Origin: an uncultured Oscillibacter sp.
GTDB lineage: Bacteria; Bacillota; Clostridia; Oscillospirales; Oscillospiraceae
Direction of reading: 5' to 3'
Assembly: GCF_910584465.1 (NCBI RefSeq)
Contig: NZ_CAJUBK010000080.1
Span: 1 to 8,106 of the forward strand
DNA: 8,106 nucleotides
Shown one piece after another: positions 5,817 to 8,106 of the stretch. The position numbers and the translations under genes were made by a program. Numbering within the stretch: position 1 is the stretch's first letter; each line of letters starts with the position of its first letter. Below the pieces are notes generated by a model, which saw only the letters and a program-made list of their open reading frames with translations, did no database searches and had not been told where the DNA came from.

Positions 5817-7676
5817 CTAGTCGTATCGGAACTCCCTGCGGTAGTAGTATTGGAGGCAGAGATAGGTCTGCAGGGCCCGCTCCCCCTCCTCGTCCAGCTC
5901 CGCGGTCAGCCGGCCGTCCCGGACGTACCGCCCATGATCGGTGAGCACGGGGATCTCCCGCCAGATGTCGGCGGTGGCCTGGGCCCAGGCGCCGCCGGTC
6001 CAGCCCAGCCGGTCGAAGAGCAGGTCCATCAAAAAGCAGGAGGAGACGTCCGGCCCTTCGCCGCTGAGATCGCCGCCCAGGGCCGCTTTGGCGGCGTCGT
6101 TGGCCCAGATGAGATACCGGGTGGCGTAGTAGTTGTAGAAGCCCTCCCTGCGGGAGAGGGTCAGGTCGATGCCCAGCTCCTGATAGCCGGAGTTGCTGTC
6201 GCCCAGCCAGGGCTTGTGATCGCCGAACACCACCAGCACCACGGGCCGCTCCTCCTGCCGGAACCGGTCGAAGAGCCATCGGAGCTGCTCCTGCGTATCC
6301 AGCAGGGAGCCCAGGTAGTTGTCCACGATGTTGGTGGTGGCCTCCGAGTAGCGGCCGTCGGTGAAGTGCTCCCCGCGCCAGGCCCCCTCCGTGCTGTAGG
6401 GGCCGTGGCCCTGATAGCTGACGTTGAAGGAGAAGTAAGGCGCGCCGCCGCCGTCCCGGTTCTCCTCGTAGAGCCGGAAGATCTCCGGGAAGAGGATGCT
6501 GTCCGGGGCCGGGCCGGTGGGGTTCAGCTCCCCGAAGCGGTCCTCGATGAAGTGGTAGTTGGGGATGCCCAGGTAGGCGTTGACGTTCCGGCGGTTGTAG
6601 AACCACGCGTAGCAGGGGTGGCACCCCTCCAGGGCGTACCCCTGGGAGCCCAGGTACCAGGCGTAGGAGTTCGTTTTGCCCCGGTAGTCCCGCTGATCGG
6701 CGAACCCGGTCAAAAAGGCCCGCTCCGTGTCGATCGTGCCGCCGCCGAAGATGTTGGTCACCAGGTCCCCGGAGAGGCCCTCCGCCTCCAGCTGGTGGTA
6801 GATGCCATAGGCCCGCTCCAGATCGACGCCCTCCGCGCCGCCGCAGCGGGAGAGGTCGGCGAATGCCTCCAGCTGGATGGTGATGAGGTCCACCTTCCGC
6901 GCGTCCGGGATGTCCTGGGGCGTATAGGACGCCAGCAGGGCCTCCGCCTCCGCCCTCCGATAGCCCTCCGGGGGCCGGACCGCTCCGGCGGAGACGCTGT
7001 GGAGGAAGGGGTAGACGAAGCCCTTGGACAGGTACTGCCGGGTGGCGGACCAGCGCTCGGTGACGTTGAACTGGGCCATGTTGTCCGTCTCCCCGCCGTA
7101 CAGCCCGTCGTCGCCGCAGGCCGCCGCCATGGGGACGCACAGCGCCGCCGCCGTCAGCAGCAGGGCCAGCCTGGCCTTTTTCGGCAGCCGTCCCCGCGCG
7201 AAGCAGAGGAGGAAGACCGTGCCCAGGAGGAGGGCCAGGAGGCCGCACCACACCCGCTTGTCCGGCGTCAGGTCGTAGTCCGCCATGGAGGTGATGGCCG
7301 CCGCGTCCCGGAGGTTCCGGAGGTCTTGGTACATCAGGGGGTCGTCCCGGAAGCGGAGCTTATAGTAGTTCCCCAGGGAGAGGCCCAGGACCACGCCTCC
7401 CCCCGCCAGGAAGGCCGGCCCGGCCCGGCCCAGCGCCCCGTACAGCAGGGCCAGGAAAAGGACCACCGGCGCCAGGTTCAGGCACAAGAGCAGGGGATGG
7501 CGGAGGTAGCTGTCCATGATCGTGTCCGGATAGTCGCCATAGGCGAACAAAAGCGACAGCAGGCCCAGGCACAGCCCCGCCGCCAGCAGGATGCCGCCGT
7601 TCCACAGCCAGAAGACGGCCTGCCGCGCTTTGGGCAGGCCGTCCGGTCCCGTTTGGAGCAGCCAAGGTCTTCGCAT
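5817..7676 (-). CDS. LTA synthase family membrane phosphotransferase (paralogue B)
   Basis: A 619-residue protein. About five N-terminal hydrophobic segments (roughly 22-46, 60-81, 84-100, 142-160 and 168-187) precede an extracellular sulfatase-fold domain. Likely catalytic residues are E270 in IQLEAFADL, T314 in FGGGTIDTE (nucleophile; T317 is nearby), H424 in YQGHGPY and D486-H487 in VFGDHKPW. The family makes or extends glycerol-phosphate polymers or adds phospho-head groups at the outer membrane face. It differs from paralogue A at nearly every motif (LEAF against SESF, GGGT against GYGT), so the pair is an old duplication or two subfamilies. Cysteines C278, C352 and C355 lie in the ectodomain, the last two as CHPC. 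The ATG shares its A with the glycyl-tRNA synthetase TGA. Only a weak GGAG 14 bases upstream is seen, so translation probably depends on coupling. Confidence 0.9.
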   Translation of the reverse strand: MRRPWLLQTGPDGLPKARQAVFWLWNGGILLAAGLCLGLLSLLFAYGDYPDTIMDSYLRHPLLLCLNLAPVVLFLALLYGALGRAGPAFLAGGGVVLGLSLGNYYKLRFRDDPLMYQDLRNLRDAAAITSMADYDLTPDKRVWCGLLALLLGTVFLLCFARGRLPKKARLALLLTAAALCVPMAAACGDDGLYGGETDNMAQFNVTERWSATRQYLSKGFVYPFLHSVSAGAVRPPEGYRRAEAEALLASYTPQDIPDARKVDLITIQLEAFADLSRCGGAEGVDLERAYGIYHQLEAEGLSGDLVTNIFGGGTIDTERAFLTGFADQRDYRGKTNSYAWYLGSQGYALEGCHPCYAWFYNRRNVNAYLGIPNYHFIEDRFGELNPTGPAPDSILFPEIFRLYEENRDGGGAPYFSFNVSYQGHGPYSTEGAWRGEHFTDGRYSEATTNIVDNYLGSLLDTQEQLRWLFDRFRQEERPVVLVVFGDHKPWLGDSNSGYQELGIDLTLSRREGFYNYYATRYLIWANDAAKAALGGDLSGEGPDVSSCFLMDLLFDRLGWTGGAWAQATADIWREIPVLTDHGRYVRDGRLTAELDEEGERALQTYLCLQYYYRREFRYD

Positions 7677-8106
7677 CAGTAGGCCAGCTTCTCCGTGAGG
7701 TACGCCTCCAGGCCGCTGATGGGGATGCGGACCTGGGCCATGGAGTCCCGCTCACGGACGGTGACGCATTCGTCGCCGGCCTTCGACTCGTCGCCCACGG
7801 TGTCGAAGTCCACGGTGATGCAGTAGGGGGTGCCGATCTCGTCCTCCCGGCGGTAGCGCTTGCCGATGGAGCCGGTCTCGTCGAAGTCCACCATCCAGTC
7901 CTTGGAGAGCTGCTGCCAGATCTCCTGGGCCTTCGCGCTGAGCTTCTTGGACAGGGGCAGGACGGCGGCCTTGAAGGGGGCGATGGCGGGATGGAAGCGC
8001 ATGACGGTGCGCACGTCCTTTTTCGCCTCGTCCACGACCTCCTCGTCGTAAGCCTCCACCAGCAGGGCCAGGGTCATCCGGTCCGCGCCCAGGGAGGGCT
8101 CGATGA
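7676..8106 (-). CDS. glyQS: Glycyl-tRNA synthetase, alpha2 dimeric type, 3' part (5' end outside window)
   Basis: 142 C-terminal residues are visible, read from 8104 down to the TGA at 7678-7676; the rest lies beyond the window. The first residues, IEPSLGADRM, are class II motif 3, whose Arg contacts ATP. The anticodon-binding domain follows: FHPAIAPFKAAVLPL, then DETGSIGKRYRREDEIGTP, then YCITVDFDT and VTVRERDSMAQVRIPI. This is the eukaryote-like single-chain homodimer class found in many Gram-positive bacteria, not the alpha2beta2 GlyQ/GlyS form. The enzyme charges tRNA(Gly) in the cytoplasm. An ATG at 8077 lies just after motif 3 inside the conserved domain and is not a start. The stop overlaps the start of the LTA-synthase-like gene by one base. 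A T-box leader, if present, would lie outside the window. Confidence 0.96.
   Translation of the reverse strand, partial: IEPSLGADRMTLALLVEAYDEEVVDEAKKDVRTVMRFHPAIAPFKAAVLPLSKKLSAKAQEIWQQLSKDWMVDFDETGSIGKRYRREDEIGTPYCITVDFDTVGDESKAGDECVTVRERDSMAQVRIPISGLEAYLTEKLAY

Noticed and set aside
4294..7251. A 985-codon open frame on the - strand in another frame, spanning both LTA-synthase-like genes.
   Set aside because: It crosses the stop and start of two motif-bearing genes and is rich in Pro/Gly/Arg; it is a shadow frame.
3459..7682. A 1407-codon open frame on the + strand covering both LTA-synthase-like genes.
   Set aside because: It is antisense to two genes with clear catalytic motifs. Its translation is low-complexity Pro/Gly/Arg/Val/Glu sequence without any recognisable domain, as expected when GC-rich third positions remove stop codons.
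1..8106. Search for CRISPR repeats, insertion sequence ends, tRNA or rRNA genes, and phage or defence genes.
   Set aside because: None were recognised by eye. Every stretch longer than about 100 bases is occupied by a housekeeping or envelope gene.

Overview
The window is a GC-rich (roughly two thirds G+C by eye), fully packed stretch of bacterial chromosome. The gene content and protein styles point to a Gram-positive gut Clostridium of the Oscillospiraceae type (Flavonifractor/Lawsonibacter/Dysosmobacter-like). The clues are a long-form glutamine-dependent NAD synthetase, an alpha2-type glycyl-tRNA synthetase, lipoteichoic-acid-synthase-like proteins, strong AGGAGG-type ribosome binding sites and a lipoprotein signal. 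This placement is inferred from protein character, not from a search. I see no mobile element, CRISPR array, tRNA or rRNA.

Left half (1-3753, + strand): the 3' end of nadE overlaps a secreted, lipid-anchored family-3 glycosidase of the NagZ type by ATGA. After an 81-base gap with a strong ribosome binding site comes an AlaX-like alanyl-tRNA editing protein carrying a DHHA1 domain. It is followed at once by a small protein resembling the DUF6881 family. A 17-bp perfect GC hairpin with a GAGA loop and a T6 tract closes this run.

Right half (8106-3807, - strand, converging on that terminator): the 3' end of glycyl-tRNA synthetase overlaps by one base (TGATG) the first of two LTA-synthase-like membrane phosphotransferases (619 aa). 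A second, clearly diverged paralogue (652 aa) follows 51 bases later. Both have about five N-terminal membrane segments and an extracellular alkaline-phosphatase/sulfatase-fold domain with the expected Glu, Thr, His and Asp-His residues.

The two runs converge, so they are separate transcription units that share only the terminator region. Functional themes are cofactor synthesis, tRNA charging and quality control, and cell-wall work (muropeptide sugar removal; glycerol-phosphate polymer or head-group transfer). No wholly new system is evident. The points most worth a second look are the tandem diverged LTA-synthase-like paralogues coupled to glyQS, the CHPC motif in one of them, and the uncharacterised small gene behind the AlaX-like gene.
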